Below, piece after piece: positions 33,172 through 46,775 of a stretch of DNA of 64,000 nucleotides. The notes under the pieces were generated by a model, which was given only the letters and a program-made list of their open reading frames with translations, did not search any database and had not been told where the DNA came from. Position numbers and translations under genes: made by a program. Every line of letters begins with the position of its first letter. Position 1 is the first letter of the stretch. This DNA is from Lycium barbarum (lineage: Eukaryota > Streptophyta > Magnoliopsida > Solanales > Solanaceae), in the NCBI RefSeq assembly GCF_019175385.1, contig NC_083338.1, positions 91,223,777-91,287,776 on the forward strand. Direction: 5' to 3'.

Positions 33172-34962
33172 TTAGGATCTTGACGTCTCATCTTGGACTT
33201 CTTCTAAGGGGTAAAATAAATGTGGGTAATTGGATTGCATACCTTCTTCTGCTTCCCACGTCATTTCCTCTCGTTTACTGCTTCTCCATAGAATCTTAAC
33301 TGAGGCTATTTCTTTGTTTCTAAGCCTCCGTACTTGCCTGTCTAATATGGCAATGGGTATATCTTCATAGGTCAATTTCTCTGTCACTTGCACATTATTT
33401 ACTGGGACGATCCTAGTAGGATCTCCAATACATTTCCGGAGCATCGAGACGTGAAATACTGGATGTACTGACTCCAATTCGGGAGGTAGATCTAACTCAT
33501 AGGCCACTTTGCCTATCTTTCGGACAATTTCATATGGCCCAATATACCGGGGACTAAGTTTTCCCTTTCTACCAAACCTCATAACGCCCTTCATCGGTGA
33601 CACTTTCAAGAATACCCAATCTCTCACTTCGAACTCCAAGTCTCTTCGACGATTATCCGCATAGGACTTTTGACTACTTTGAGCAGCTAACAACCGATCT
33701 TGTATGAGCTTGATTTTCTCTATGGCTTGCTGAACCAAGTCTGGCCCTATCAACTGACCCTCTCCTGTTTCGAACCACCCAATCGGGGATCTACACTTCC
33801 GCCCATATATAGCCTCATACGGTGCCATTTGAATGCTAGAATGATAACTATTATTGTAAGAAAATTCAATGAGTGGCAAATGATCATCCCAATTTCCTCC
33901 AAAGTCTATCATACAGGCCCGTAACATATCTTCAAGAGTCTGAATAGTGCGTTCAGCTTGTCCATCGGTCTGTGGATGAAATGTCGTGCTAAGGCTAACT
34001 CGGGTCCCTAAACCCTCTTGGAAAGACTCCCAAAATTTTGCTGTAAACTGAGTCCCTCTATCGGAGATAATAGATACTGGAACACCATGAAGTCTCACTA
34101 TCTCTTTAAGATAAAGCTTTGCATAATCTTCTGCCACATAGGTCGTCCTAACCGGTAAGAAAGGAGCTGACTTTGTGAGCCTATCCACGATTACCCATAT
34201 ACAATCATATTTACGTCGAGAATGGGGTAACCCTGAAATGAAGTCCATATTAATCACTTCCCACTTCCACGTTGGGATTTCTATAGCTTGAAACAATCCA
34301 CCCGGCTTTTGGTGTTCAATTTTCACTTGTTGAAAATTGGGACATTGAGCTACAAATTCCGCTATATCTTTCTTCATTCCATTCCACCAATCTTTGGACT
34401 TAAGATCATGATACATTTTCGTTGCTCCGGGGTGGATAGAATAACGGGAACAATGAGCTTCCTTCAATATGTGGTGGCGTAAATCTGCCACATCGGGAAC
34501 ACATAATCTGCCTCGGCATCGGAGAACTCCGTCTCCTGAAATATCAAATGATGACTCCTCTTTCTTAAGGATTGTATCTCTGTACTGCATTAGCATGGGA
34601 TCCTCATATTGTCGCTCTTTCACCTCTGCCACGTGTGACGAGACTGCTGAATTCTGAATAGTAGCTCCGCTGCTACTTGAGTCCACCACTCGGACTCCTA
34701 GGCTAGCTAACTGTTGGAGCTCACGGGCCATTTCCCTCTTCTCTGGTCGTACATCACATAGACTTCCCATCGATCTACGGCTAAGAGCATCAACCACAAC
34801 ATTTGCCTTTCCGGAGAGATACAGGATATCAACATCATAGTTATTTAGCAATTCTAGCCATCGTCGTTGCCGCAGATTCAACTCTTTCTGCTTAAAGATA
34901 TACTGAAGGCTCTTATGATCTGTGTAAATATCCACGTGGACGCCATATAAATAATGTCCCAT
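33172..34962 (-). pseudogene. Element B RNase H end, integrase and chromodomain (596-aa open frame)
   Basis: The longest open frame in the window. It begins within RNase H ([32 protein letters not shown]) and runs through integrase. The zinc domain is [15 protein letters not shown]...CPNFQQVK, with the second Cys changed to Phe (codon 34333-34335). The core has [24 protein letters not shown] and [14 protein letters not shown] (DDE kept), then the GPY-like part ([24 protein letters not shown]). It ends with a chromodomain, [39 protein letters not shown]. The frame is cut off from RT by a 1-nt deletion near 34960, and the zinc-finger change probably harms it. Confidence 0.9.
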
Positions 34963-35462
34963 ATCTTTAATGCATGAACCACCGCGGCCAATTCTAGATC
35001 ATTGGTAGGATAATTCCGCTCATGTTTCCGCAATTGCCATGAAGCATATGCAATCACTTTACCATGCTGCATCAATACACAGCCTAGCCCAACACCTGAA
35101 GCATCGCAATAGACAACATACCCTTCCAATCCCTCTGGAAGTGTCAAGACTGGGGCAGAAGTCAATCTACCCTTTAACTTGTGGAAGCTACGTTCACAAG
35201 CATCTGTCTATTGAAACTTTGCCGATTTCTGGGTCAACTTTGTGAGTGGTGCAGAAATAGAAGAAAAACCTTCAACGAACCTCCTGTAATAACCTGCTAA
35301 GCCCAGAAAGCTACGAACCTCCGTAAGAATTGTTGGCCTTGGCTAAGTTTTCACGGCCTCAATCTTTTGACTATCCACTTGAATACCATCGGCAGCAACG
35401 ATATGCCCTAAAAATGCTACCGAGTTCAACCAAAACTCGCATTTGGAAACCTTTGCAAATAA
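34878..35462 (-). pseudogene. Element B RT thumb and RNase H start
   Basis: Minus strand: [36 protein letters not shown], then RNase [21 protein letters not shown] and [18 protein letters not shown] codons replace Glu (35463-35465) and two Trp (near 35345 and 35210). A 1-nt deletion at KIW/RHYLYG shifts into the frame of the downstream 596-aa ORF. Confidence 0.86.
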
Positions 35463-36812
35463 CTATCGAGTTCGAAGAACTCCAAGGATAGTACGCAAAT
35501 GATCCGCATGTTCTGCCTCGGATCTAGAATACACCAAGATGTCATCGATAAATACTATCACAAATAAATCTAGGAAGGGCCTGAACACATTATTCATCAT
35601 ATCCATAAATATTGCTGGCGCATTAGTTAGCCCAAATGACATTACTCGGAACTCGAAATGACCATACCTTGTTGTGAAAGCTGTCTTAGGGATATCTTTC
35701 TCCCTAACTCTCACTTGATGATACCCGGACCTCAAATCGATCTTTGAAAACCATTTTGCACCTTGCAATTGATCAAATAAATCATCAATCCTCAGGAGAG
35801 GATATCTATTCTTAATCGTAACCTTATTCAATTGCCTATTATCAATGCACATTCTCAAGGAGCCATCTTTCTTTCGGACAAACAATACGGGTTCTCCCCA
35901 CGGGGATGAACTAGGCCTAATAAAGACTTTCTCAAGCAAGTCTTTCAATTGCTCCTTCAATTCTTTCAGTTCTGCCGGTGCCATTCTATATGGAGGGATA
36001 GATATAAGTTTAGTGCCTGGCAACACATCAATAGCAAAATCAATCGCCCGCTCAGGAGGAAGGCCTGGAAGTTCTTCCGGGAACACATCCGGAAATTCAT
36101 TCACTACGGGAACTGACTGAAGCGTCGACGACTCAGCTTCTATATCTTGAACTCGCACAAGGTGATAAATACAACCTTTCGTGATCATCTTCCTTGCCTT
36201 TAGATATAAAATAATCCTACCTTTTGGTGATGCCGTATTTTCTTTCCATTCTAAGACTGGTTCTCCCGGAAATTGGAGACGAACCATTTTCATTCTACAA
36301 TCAACATTGGCATAACAAGAACCCAACCAATCCATGCCCATGATAACATCAAAATCTACCATCTTTAAATCATGCAAGTCGACTATAGTGCGGCGGTCAC
36401 ATATCACAACTACACAATCTCTATATACTCGGCTAGCTATTACCGATTCACCCACGGGTGTAGACACCTCAAACGGTTTGATCGACTCCGGCTCGACTAT
36501 AAATCTACCCGCAATATATGGAGCAACATATGACAATGTGGAGCCCGGATCAATCAAAGCATATACATCATGAGAGAATACCGATAATATACCTGTGACC
36601 ACGTCAGGAGAAGACTCAAGATCATGGCGTCCAGCCAAAGCATTAATACGGTGCTGAGGACCGCTAGAACTGGGAGCACTGCCTCTACCTCTACCATGGC
36701 CGACTGGCGCATGTGAACCTAGCCCCGTAGGGCGTACAGATGCTGAAGATCCGGCTATCAACCCTGATGGCTGGGCTCTACCTCCACCATGTACTGAGGG
36801 ACAATCACGCAT
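35463..36812 (-). pseudogene. Element B protease and reverse transcriptase core (449-aa frame)
   Basis: The frame runs from the end of the zinc knuckle ([10 protein letters not shown]) through the Gly/Arg linker. Protease is [15 protein letters not shown] (residue 88 is the catalytic Asp) and [17 protein letters not shown] is [73 protein letters not shown] and [14 protein letters not shown]. The catalytic FIDD is intact (Asp codons near 35541-35546), unlike A. It ends at the TAG shared with C. Confidence 0.9.
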
Positions 36813-36830
36813 AATATGGCTTGGTCGGCC

Positions 36831-37979
36831 CTATGAATAGCAAACATCTGAACCTGATCGGCATTGACCCCAATGCAACTTCCCACACTGGGAACATCGT
36901 GGCATGGGTGGCCTTGACTGGCCTGAATCACCTCTAAACTGGGACCCTGAATAACTCTGACTCGGCCCGGAATGAGTAGATCTATCAAATCTCTGGCTTG
37001 GAAACCGTGGAGGTGCACTGGTCATAGAATAGCCTGAATGCCTGGGAAACTGCTGCCTGTGCCCACCTCTAAACTCGCTCATCGGACCCGAAGATCTAGC
37101 CCTCTTGCTATGTCCCCGATCTTGCTCACGCTCACTTATCCGCTGTTGTAGGCTTTCTTCTAGGTTCTGAGCATGTGCCTGAATGCGTGCAATATCAATA
37201 CCGTCCTGAAGGGACGCAGTCAAGCATTTATCCATCAAGTGTGGCCCTAGGCCCTTTACAAATCAGTGTACCCGGTTACCCATATCCGCTACCATGGCCG
37301 AAGCGTACCTAGCCAAGGAGTTAAAGCGGAGACTATACTCTAGGGCACTCATACTACCTTGCCTTAGGTTCAAACATTTATCGGCCCTAGCCCGCGGAAC
37401 TTCTGGAGGCATATAATGGCGGAGAAAAGCATCAACAAACTCTTGCCATACCGGGGGAGGTGCATTGTCCCCCCGTGAAGCCATCCATACTGTATACCAC
37501 TGGATCGAGACATCTCTCAATCTATATGACGCTAGCTCCACCAACTCGATGTCTGGAGCATGTATCAATTGAAACGTCCTTAGCATACCATCAATGAAAT
37601 CCTTAGGGTCTTCCTCCGGCTTTGACCCAAAGAATTCCGGAGGGTTTAAAGTAATTGAATAACGGGCCCTTGCACTAACAACCCTATCACCATGCCTTGA
37701 ACTTTGCCTCTAAGTCTGGGCCGCAACCAATTGAGTCAACAAATTAATGGCCTCTTTCACATCTTGGCCAGAAGCATCCGGTGGAGGAGCTAGAGGTGCT
37801 GGAGCTGAGGCTGAGGCTCCCTCACGCTCCTCAGTAATAGGAAATGTCTGAGAGGACTGGGATTGAGCCGCACTCTGGGACTCACTTTCCTCTAATACCG
37901 GTGGCGGTGCTCTTTCAGCCGACTTTTCTGCCACCTTCTTGCCCTTTTGGGCTGTTGTAGCCTTTTTCTTTTTAGTCAT
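36831..37979 (-). pseudogene. Element B gag
   Basis: Start ATG is 37977-37979 (MTKKKKATTAQKGKKVAEK), the first Met after the primer-site leader; the longer upstream frame is leader. The gag domain reads FFGSKPEEDPKDFIDGMLRT, ELASYRLRDVSIQWYTVWMA, VWQEFVDAFLRHYMPPE, DKCLNLRQGSMSALEYSL. The nucleocapsid has CSQCGKLHWGQC and a CCHC knuckle CYS(stop)[13 protein letters not shown] after LVAAQT (near 37712), TGA after MGNRVH (37263-37265, shared with C) and TAG in the knuckle (near 36832) break it. Confidence 0.88.
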
Positions 37980-38173
37980 CTCTGAAATACACAACACACG
38001 ATTAAGGAACAATAATTTCTTATATCTTAGCTCTATCGCATGATTCTTATGAAGAAAGAAGGTCAATCATTCCTAAAATGTCCGCAGCTTCTTGTTTGTA
38101 AGTGTGGCATGCAACACACCCATAACCAAGACTTTACTAGACACGGCTCGTAGACACACCCTAGGACTGAACT

Positions 38174-38185
38174 GCTCTGATACCA
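38174..38185 (-). other. Element B primer-binding site
   Basis: The minus strand reads TGGTATCAGAGC, four bases from LTR2. Confidence 0.92.
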
Positions 38186-38189
38186 CTTT

Positions 38190-38948
38190 TTGCACTACCC
38201 GACTAGGGGGCCGCGACGAGCACCCGGTGCTAGTCCACCCGGGCACCCCTTAGGTTACACTTATGATTGCATCTAGGTGAGCCACATAATTAAACATACA
38301 CTTCCTTTCATTTATCAAACTAGTCCCATTTGGACAACAACATCTATATGTCATCATAGGCATCTATGCCACATTAACATACATGAGCCGACAAGGCTAA
38401 CAAAATGATATACAAAACATAGACCGACAAGGCCAGACATATCTAACCATATACACGTGACTACGAGCCTCTAAGGAGAGTATGACATAACACATGAGCG
38501 GGACAGGACCCCGCTATGCCCATCATTATATACACAAAAGAATAAGTACCCAAAAGTTATGGCTCCGAATGAAATGGAGCTCTGCTATGCAATCTCTGAG
38601 AAAGCTACTATGGAGGCCTGTCTCCCTGCGCACCTGCGGGCATGACGCAGCGTCCACAAACAAAAGGACGTCAGTACGAAGAATGTACTGAGTATGTAAA
38701 GCATGATCAACATCGATATAGAATCATAATAGACAACATATGAAGTAGCATAAGAGGGGGAGACAATAATATCATCATCATGGTACTTACTTGCTTTCCA
38801 TAGGGATATTCCGTTTCTATTGCGTACCCACATACATACATCTGTATCGGTACTTAATTACCTTACCCTCATAATCATTTACATCCCATATACATAACAT
38901 ATTCGTACTCTTAATGATGTAATATACATAGCATATACACACACACAC

Positions 38949-39006
<58 letters not shown>

Positions 39007-40773
39007 GGCTTGCACGACCATGAAGGTTCGGTGTTTCATACTACTTGGCCAACCAAGGCTCAAGGTTATATCTACCTGGCCCTACCAAGGCATCAGGGTT
39101 ATCCGTACCATCTGCAGATGTGCACGCGCTTTACGTAATCATATACATACATATACATATATTCTACCCGGTGTCATAAGCTGGGGGTTTCATTATAGCC
39201 CTTCATAGGTACATATAAGTATAACAGCCCACAGGCACCTTTAGCATCATCATTATTATCATCATCATTATTGTTACGTCTATAATATAGGCTTACTCGT
39301 CATATGAGAAGCGTAGTACAATCGTAATACGTATCAGGGATCGTGAGCTTACAAGCTCGGAAGATCAATCATTTGAAGACAACATACTCGTATAGAAGAT
39401 TTAGAAATTTGGCCAAAGAACCATGCCTTATGAAAGAAGGGCTAGCCTTACATACCTTTTCGTTGTACTATTATACACTTGCACGTACTCCTCCGATGCT
39501 CACGTTTCTACCTTCATTAATGTCATACTGTCATTAGAATCGATAATTAGCACACATGGCTAAAGCTAGAGAAAATCGGATAGCATTTCCTTTACTTATA
39601 TGACATTCCTCCATATCGTATTTCAACTACCAAATGTAAACAATACATTCACTAAAACATAACAATAGCCTTTAATCGTCTACATTACCCATATTCTCAA
39701 TTTATTTCCAATTTCCCACTTTCAAGACCATGACACATGATTTCGTCTATTCGCATACAAATATCTATCTCATGATCTTAACGTCATCTATAACACATTC
39801 ATACCACAACACAAAAACAATCATGATTGAATTCAAACTATTTCTCAAAACGTCACTATTCATCATTCATGACCCATTTTTCTATACTCTTGTACAATCC
39901 ACGTATTTTAACTCTCTAATACCTTAAACAACATATAAATATCATGAATCTTACCTTAGATAATGTAGGAACAAGCCTTAGTTGATAATACTCCACTTGA
40001 GCAAAAACCCTAGTTTTCCTCCATTTGGATTTCTTGACTTGAATTGTCTTTAATGGGTTTCCTTACTCTTGATTCACTTGATTTATGTCATTGATGACAA
40101 ATAATCCTTGAAAACCTGTGTAATAAATGTAGAGAGATGTTCTTAGAGAGAGGGGATGAATAGTAGAAATGAAATAATGAAGTTGGTCCTTTATTTAATG
40201 ATCCACAACTGGTCTGTCGGGACCATTATATAGTCCATTTTACGGTCCATATAACCATTATACGGTCCGTAAAATCGACCGTCAAATGCGCCTATCCAGC
40301 ACCCTTCACTGTGACCATTTTACGGTTCATTGGCCGTATAAATTTATACGGTCCGTATAACTGACCACAAAATCCCACCAGTGAGCAACCTTTTCTGTGA
40401 TGGTTTTACGGTCCATTATACGGTCCGTAAACCATTATACGGTATGTATAATGAGCCGTATAACCCATCAGTCCACTGCATTGATTATCGTCTCTTCGTT
40501 TGATCTCCAAACCTTCTGGATCCTGCCTAACACTTGTTCAACACTTCATTATCAATCCAAGGGACGTTATAACTCCTTCCCAACACATCATCAAGTCCTT
40601 GCTAACTCGTTGCTCGTAATTCCTTTCCGATACTAATCACATACTTTGCCTTCTCTTGGCAATCCTCTTCCTTCATCTCTAACATCTTTAAAATCTCAAC
40701 TAGGGTCATCCAATGCCATTCCTTACTAGTTCGTTCACTTGCGTGCCAACAGAAAATTTTCCGAGGTGTAACA
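38190..40773 (-). repeat. B/C LTR2, shared by B and C
   Basis: 2584 bp. It serves as 5' LTR of B (primer site on its left) and 3' LTR of C (polypurine tract on its right). Its left end has decayed from TGTCACGACCC to TTGCACTACCC. It is closer to LTR3 than to LTR1, for example at AGAAGCGTAGTACAATCG and AGGTACATATAAGTATAACA. Palindromes lie at 40227-40470. Confidence 0.92.
38950..39002. repeat. (AT)n microsatellite in LTR2
   Basis: About 52 bp of AT repeats after a short AC run. LTR1 has only a short tract here and LTR3 has a long AC run instead. Confidence 0.9.
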
Positions 40774-40808
40774 TTCTCCCCCCTTAAGAACATTCGTCCT
40801 CGAATGTT
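40774..40808 (-). other. Element C polypurine tract and hairpin
   Basis: The minus-strand purine run CTTAAGGGGGGAGAA borders LTR2. The inverted repeat AACATTCG/CGAATGTT is at 40789-40808. Confidence 0.88.
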
Positions 40809-41016
40809 AAGAACTCGGGGATTTTACAGAAATTTTGCCGGAGTTTCCTCTGTAATATGGCACTACCATCCTGTCACAACAACCCATAATATGGATGCCT
40901 CACAGGTCCACAACATAATAGCATAAAAGTTTGGCCACACACGACCCAAAAAGCATAAAAAGGAAAGCATACATACCTTAGGATCTTGACGTCTCATCTT
41001 GGACTTCTTCTAAGGG

Positions 41017-41600
41017 CTAAAATAAATGTGGGTAATTGGATCGCATACCTTCTTCTGCTTCCCACGTCATTTCCTCTCGTTTACTGCTTCTCCATAGAAT
41101 CTTAACTGAGGCCATTTCTTTGTTTCTAAGCCTCCGTACTTGCCTGTCTAATATGGCAATGGGTATATCTTCATAGGTCAATTTCTCTGTCACTTGCACA
41201 TCATTTACTGGGACGATCCTAGTAGGATCTCCAATACATTTCCGGAGCATCGAGACGTGAAATACTGGATGTACTGACTCCAATTCGGGAGGTAGATCTA
41301 ACTCATAGGCCACTTTGCCTATCTTTCGTACAATTTCACATGGCCCAATATACCGGGGACTAAGTTTCCCCTTTCTACCAAACCTCATAACGCCCTTCAT
41401 GGGAAACACTTTCAAGAATACCCAATCTCTCACTTCGAACTCCAAGTCTCTTCGACGATTATCCGCATAGTACTTTTGACTACTTTGAGCCGCTAACAAC
41501 CGATCTTGTATGAGATTGACTTTCTCTATGGCTTGCTGAACCAAGTCTGGCCCTATCAACTGACCCTCTCCTGTTTCGAACCACCCAATCGAGGATCTAC
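41017..41600 (-). pseudogene. Element C integrase C-terminus and chromodomain
   Basis: Minus strand: [51 protein letters not shown], then chromodomain [20 protein letters not shown] and [13 protein letters not shown], ending YPHLF with a TAG that replaces the Tyr seen in B. The upstream frame is lost through a 16-nt net deletion near 41610, where B has codons for APYEAIYG. Confidence 0.88.
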
Positions 41601-43229
41601 ACTTCCGCCCATATAAATTTGAATGCTAGAATGATAACTATTATTGTAAGAAAATTCAATGAGTGGCAAATGATCATCCCAATTTCCTCCAAAGTCTATC
41701 ATACAGGCCCGTAACATATCTTCAAGAGTCTGAATAGTGCGTTCAGCTTGTCCATCGGTCTGTGGATGAAATGTCGTGCTAAGGCTAACTCGGGTCCCTA
41801 AACCCTCTTGGAAAGACTCCCAAAATTTTGCTGTGAACTGAGTCCCTCTATCGGAGATAATAGATACTGGAACACCATGAAGTCTCACTATCTCTTTAAG
41901 ATAAAGCTTTGCATAATCTTCTGCCACATAGGTCGTCCTGACCGGTATGAAATGAGCTGACTTTGTGAGCCTATCCACGATTACCCATATACAATCATAT
42001 TTACGTCGAGAACGAGGTAACCCTGAAATGAAGTCCATATTAATCACTTCCCACTTCCACGTTGGGATTTCTATAGTTTGCAACAATCTACCCGACTTTT
42101 GGTGTTCAATTTTCACTTGTTGAAAATTGAGACATTGAGCTACAAATTCCGCTATATCTTTCTTCATTCCATTCAACCAATCTTTGGACTTAAGATCATG
42201 AAACATTTTCGTTGCTCCGGGGTGGATAGAATAACGGGAACAATGAGCGTCCTTCAATATCTGGTGGCGTAAATTTGCCACATCGGGAACACATAATCTG
42301 CCACGGCATCGGAGAACTCCGTCTCCTGAAATATCAAATGATGACTCCTCTTTCTGAGGGAGTGTATCTCTGTACTGCATTAGTATGGGATCCTCATATT
42401 GTCGCTCTTTCACCGCTGCCACTAGTGACGAGACTGCAGAATTCTTAATAGTAGCTCCGCTGCTACCTGAGTCCACCACTCGGACTCCTAGGCTAGCTAA
42501 CTGTTGGAGCTCACGGGCCATTTCCCTCTTCTCTGGTCGTACATCACATAGACTTCCCATCGATCTACGGCTAAGAGCATCAGCCACAACATTTTCCTTT
42601 CCGGGGAGATACAGGATATCAACATCATAGTTTTTTAGCAATTCTAGCCATCGTCGTTGCCGCAGATTCAACTCTTTCTGCTTAAAGATATACTGAAGGC
42701 TCTTATGATCTGTGTAAATATCCACGTGGACGCCATATAAATAATGTCTCCATATCTTTAATGGATGAACCACCGCGGCCAATTCTAGATCATGGGTACG
42801 ATAATTCTGCTCATGTTTCCGCAATTGCCATGAAGCATACGCAATCACTTTACCATGCTGCATCAATACACAGCCTAGCCCAACACCTAAAGCATCGCAA
42901 TAGACAACGTACCCTTCCAATCCCTCTGGAAGTGTCAAGACTGAGGCAGAAGTCAATCTACCCTTTAACTCATGGAAGCTACGTTCACAAGCATCTGTCC
43001 ATTGAAACTTTGCCGATTTCTGGGTCAACTTTGTGAGTGGTGCAGAAATAGAAGAAAAACCTTCAACGAACCTCCTGGAATAACCTGCTAAGCCCAGAAA
43101 GCTACGAACCTCCATAGGAATTGTTGGCCTTGGCCAAGTTTTCACGGCCTCAATCTTTTGACTATCCACTTGAATACCATCGGCTGCAACGATATGCCCT
43201 AAAAATGCTACCGAGTTCAACCAAAACAC
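41556..43229 (-). pseudogene. Element C RT thumb, RNase H and integrase core (557-aa frame)
   Basis: One open frame from RT thumb ([18 protein letters not shown]) through RNase H ([53 protein letters not shown]) to integrase. The zinc domain is [15 protein letters not shown]...CLNFQQVK with the Cys-to-Phe change shared with B (codon 42123-42125). [24 protein letters not shown] and [14 protein letters not shown] follow. The frame goes out of register after NSYHSSIQI at the deletion. Catalytic residues are present but the protein lacks its C-terminus. Confidence 0.9.
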
Positions 43230-44670
43230 GTATTTGGAAAACTTTGCAAATAACTATCGAGTTCGAAGAACTCCAAGGACAGTACGCAAATGATCTGCAT
43301 GTTCTGCCTCAGATCTAGAATACACCCAAGATGTCATCGATAAATACTATCACAAATAAATCTAGGAAGAGCCTGAACACATTATTCATCATATCCATAA
43401 ATATTGTTGGCGCATTAGTTAGCCCAAATGACATTACTCGGAACTCGAAATGACCATACCTTGTTCTGAAAGCTGTCTTAGGGATATCTTTCTCCCTAAC
43501 TCTCACTTGATGATACCCGGACCTCAAATTGATCTTTGAAAACCATTTGGCACCTTGCAATTGATCAAATAAATCATCAATCCTCAGGAGAGGATATCTA
43601 TTCTTAATCGTAACCTTATTCAATTTCCTATAATCAGTGCACATTCTAAAGGAGCTATCTTTCTTTCCGACAAACAATACGGGTGCTCCCCGCGGGGATG
43701 AAATAGGCCTAATAAAGACTTTCTCAAGCAAGTCTTTCAATTGCTCTTTCAATTCTTTCAGTTCTGTCGGTGCCATTCTATATGGAGGGATAGATATAGG
43801 TTTAGTGCCTGGCAACACATCAATAGCAAAATCAATCGCCCGCTCGGGAGGAAGGCCTGGAAGTTCTTCCGGGAACACATCCGGAAATTCATTCACTACG
43901 GGAACTGACTGAATAGTCGGCGACTCAGCTTCTATATCTTGAACTCGCACTAGGTGATAAATACAACCTTTCGTGATCATCTTCCTTGCCTTTAGATAGG
44001 AAATAAACATACCTTTTGGTGACGCCGTATTTTCTTTCCATTCTAAGACTGGTTCTCCCAGAAATTGGAAACGAACCATTTTCATTCTACAATCAACATT
44101 GGCATAACAAGAAGCCAACCAATCCATGCCCATGATAACATCAAAATCTACCATCTTAAATTCATGCAAGTCGACTATAGTGCGGCGGTCACATATCACA
44201 ACTACACAATCTCTATATACTCGGCTAGCTATTACCGATTCACCCACGGGTGTAGACACCTCAAAAGGTTTGATCGACTCCGGCTAGACTATAAATCGAC
44301 CTGCAATATATGGAGCAACATATGACAATGTGGAGCCCGGATCAATCAAAGCATATACATCATGAGAGAATACTGATAATATACCTGTGACCACGTCAGG
44401 AGAAGACTCAAGATCTTGGCGTCCAGCCACAGCATTAATACGGTGTTGAGGACCGCTAGAACTGGGAGCACTGCCTCTACCTCTACCATGGCCGACTGGC
44501 GCATGTGAACCTAGCCCCGTAGGGCGTACAGATGCTGAAGATCCGGCTATCAACCCTGATGGCTGGGCCCTACATCCACCATGTACTGAGGGGCAATCAC
44601 GCATAATATGGCCTGGTCGGCTATATGAATAGCAAACATCTGAACCTGATCGGCATTGACCCCAATGCAA
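43230..44670 (-). pseudogene. Element C nucleocapsid end, protease and reverse transcriptase
   Basis: Minus strand: CYSYSRPGHIMRDCP (knuckle readable, without the stop seen in B), protease [15 protein letters not shown], then a TAG near 44284-44286 after GRFIV. RT follows: [78 protein letters not shown] 1-nt insertion just after FIDDIL (near 43326) shifts the frame. A TAG at 43254-43256 is shared with B. Confidence 0.88.
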
Positions 44671-45777
44671 CTTCCCACACTGGGAACATCGTGGTATGGG
44701 TGGCCTTGACTGGCCTGAATCACCTCTAAACTGGGACCCTGAATAACTCTGACTCGGCCCGGAATGAGTAGATCTATCAAATCTCTAGCCTGGAAACTGT
44801 GGAGGTGCACTTGTCATAGAATAGCCTGAATGCCTGGGAAACTGCTGCCTGTACCCACCTCTAAACTCGCTCATCGGACCCGAAGATCTAGCCCTCTTGC
44901 TATGTCCCCGATCGTGCTCACGCTCACTTCTCTGCTGTTGTAGGCTTTCTTCTAGGTTCTGAGCATATGCCTGAATGCGTGCAATATCCGTACCGTCCTG
45001 AAGGGACGCAGTCAAGCATTTATCCATAAAGTGTGGCCCTAGGCCCTTTACAAATCAGTGTACCCGGTCACCCATATCCGCTACCGTGGCCGAAGCGTAC
45101 CTAGCCAAGGAGTTAAAGCGGAGACTATACTCTAGGGCACTGATACTACCTTTCCTTAGGTTCAAAAATTTATCAGCCCTAGCCCGCGGAACTTCTGGAG
45201 GCATATAATGGCGGAGAAAAGCATCAACAAACTCTTGCCATACCGGGTTAGGTGCATTGGCCCCCCGTGAAGCCATCCATACCGTATACCACTGGATCGA
45301 GACATCTCTCAATCTATATGACGCTAGCTCCACCAACTCGGTGTCCGAAGCATGTATCAATCGAAGCGTCCTTAGCATACCATCAATGAAATCCTGAGGG
45401 TCCTTCTCTGGCTTTGACCCAAAGAATTCCGGAGGGTTTAAAGTAATTGAATCACGGGCCCTTGCACTAACAGCCCTATCACCATGCCCTCAACTTTTCC
45501 TCTGAGTCTAGGCCGCAACCAATTGAGTCAACAAATTAATGGCCTCTTTCACATCTTGGCCAGAAGCATCTGGTGGAGGAGCTAGAGGTGCTGGAGCTGA
45601 GGCTGAGGCTGAGGCTCCCTCACGCTCCTCAGTAATAGGCAATGTCTGAGAGGACTGGGATTGAGCCGCACTCTGGGACTCACTTTCCTGTACTACCGGT
45701 GGCGGTGCTCTTTCAACCCGCTTTTCTGCCACTGTCTTGCCCTTTTGGGCTGCTGTAGCCTTTTTCTTTTTAGTCAT
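44671..45777 (-). pseudogene. Element C gag
   Basis: ATG 45775-45777 (MTKKKKATAAQKGKTVAEK), same start as B. The gag domain reads GMLRTLRLIHASDTELVELA, VWQEFVDAFLRHYMPPE, DKFLNLRKGSISALEYSL, LARYASATVADMGDRVH. Then comes the TGA shared with B (45055-45057), and then FMDKCLTASLQDGTDIARIQ. A separate TAG follows LTQLVAA near 45508. A stop lies at 44785-44787 before the knuckle. Non-functional. Confidence 0.87.
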
Positions 45778-45971
45778 CTCTGAAATACACAACACACGAT
45801 TAAGGAACAATAATTTCTTATATCTTAGCTCTATCGCATGATTCTTATAAAGAAATAAGGTCAATCATTCCTAAAATGTCCGCAGCTTCTTGTTTGTAAG
45901 TGTGTCGTGCAAAACACCCATAACCAGGACTTTACTAGACACGGCTCGTAGACACACCCTAGGAATGAACT

Positions 45972-45983
45972 GCTCTGATACGA
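45972..45983 (-). other. Element C primer-binding site, one change
   Basis: The minus strand reads TCGTATCAGAGC; the second base is C instead of G. Confidence 0.85.
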
Positions 45984-45987
45984 CTTT

Positions 45988-46727
45988 TTTCACGACCCGA
46001 CTAGGGGGCCGCGACGAGCACCCGGTGCTAGTCCACCCGGGCACCCCTTAGCTTACACTTATACTTGCATCTAGGTGAGCCACATAATTAAACATACACT
46101 TCCTTTCATTTATCAAACTAGTCCCATTTGGACAACAATATCTATATGTCATCATAGGCATCTATGCCACATTAACATACATGAGCCGACAAGGCTATCA
46201 AAATGATATACAAAACATAGGCCGACAAGGCCAGACATATCTAACCATATACACGTGACTACGAGCCTCTAAGGAGAGTATGACATAACACATGAGCGGG
46301 ACAGGACCCCGCTATGCCCATAATTATATACACAAAAGAATAAGTACCCAAAAGCTATGGCTCCGTATGAAATGGAGCTCTGCTATGCAATCTCTGAGAA
46401 AGCTACTATGGATCAGGCCTGTCTGCCTGCGCACCTGCGGGCATGACGCAGCGTCCACAAACAAAAGGACGTCAGTACGAAGAATGTACTGAGTATGTAA
46501 AGCATGATCAATATCGATATAGAAGCATAATAGACAACATATGAAGTAACATAGGAGGGGGAGACAATAATATCATCATCATGGTACTTACTTGCTTTCC
46601 ATAGGGATATTCCGTTTCTATTGCGTACCCACATACATACATCCGTATCGGTACTTAATTACCCTCATAATCATTTACATCTCATATACATAACATATTC
46701 GTACTCTTAATGATGTCATATACATAG

Positions 46728-46775
<48 letters not shown>

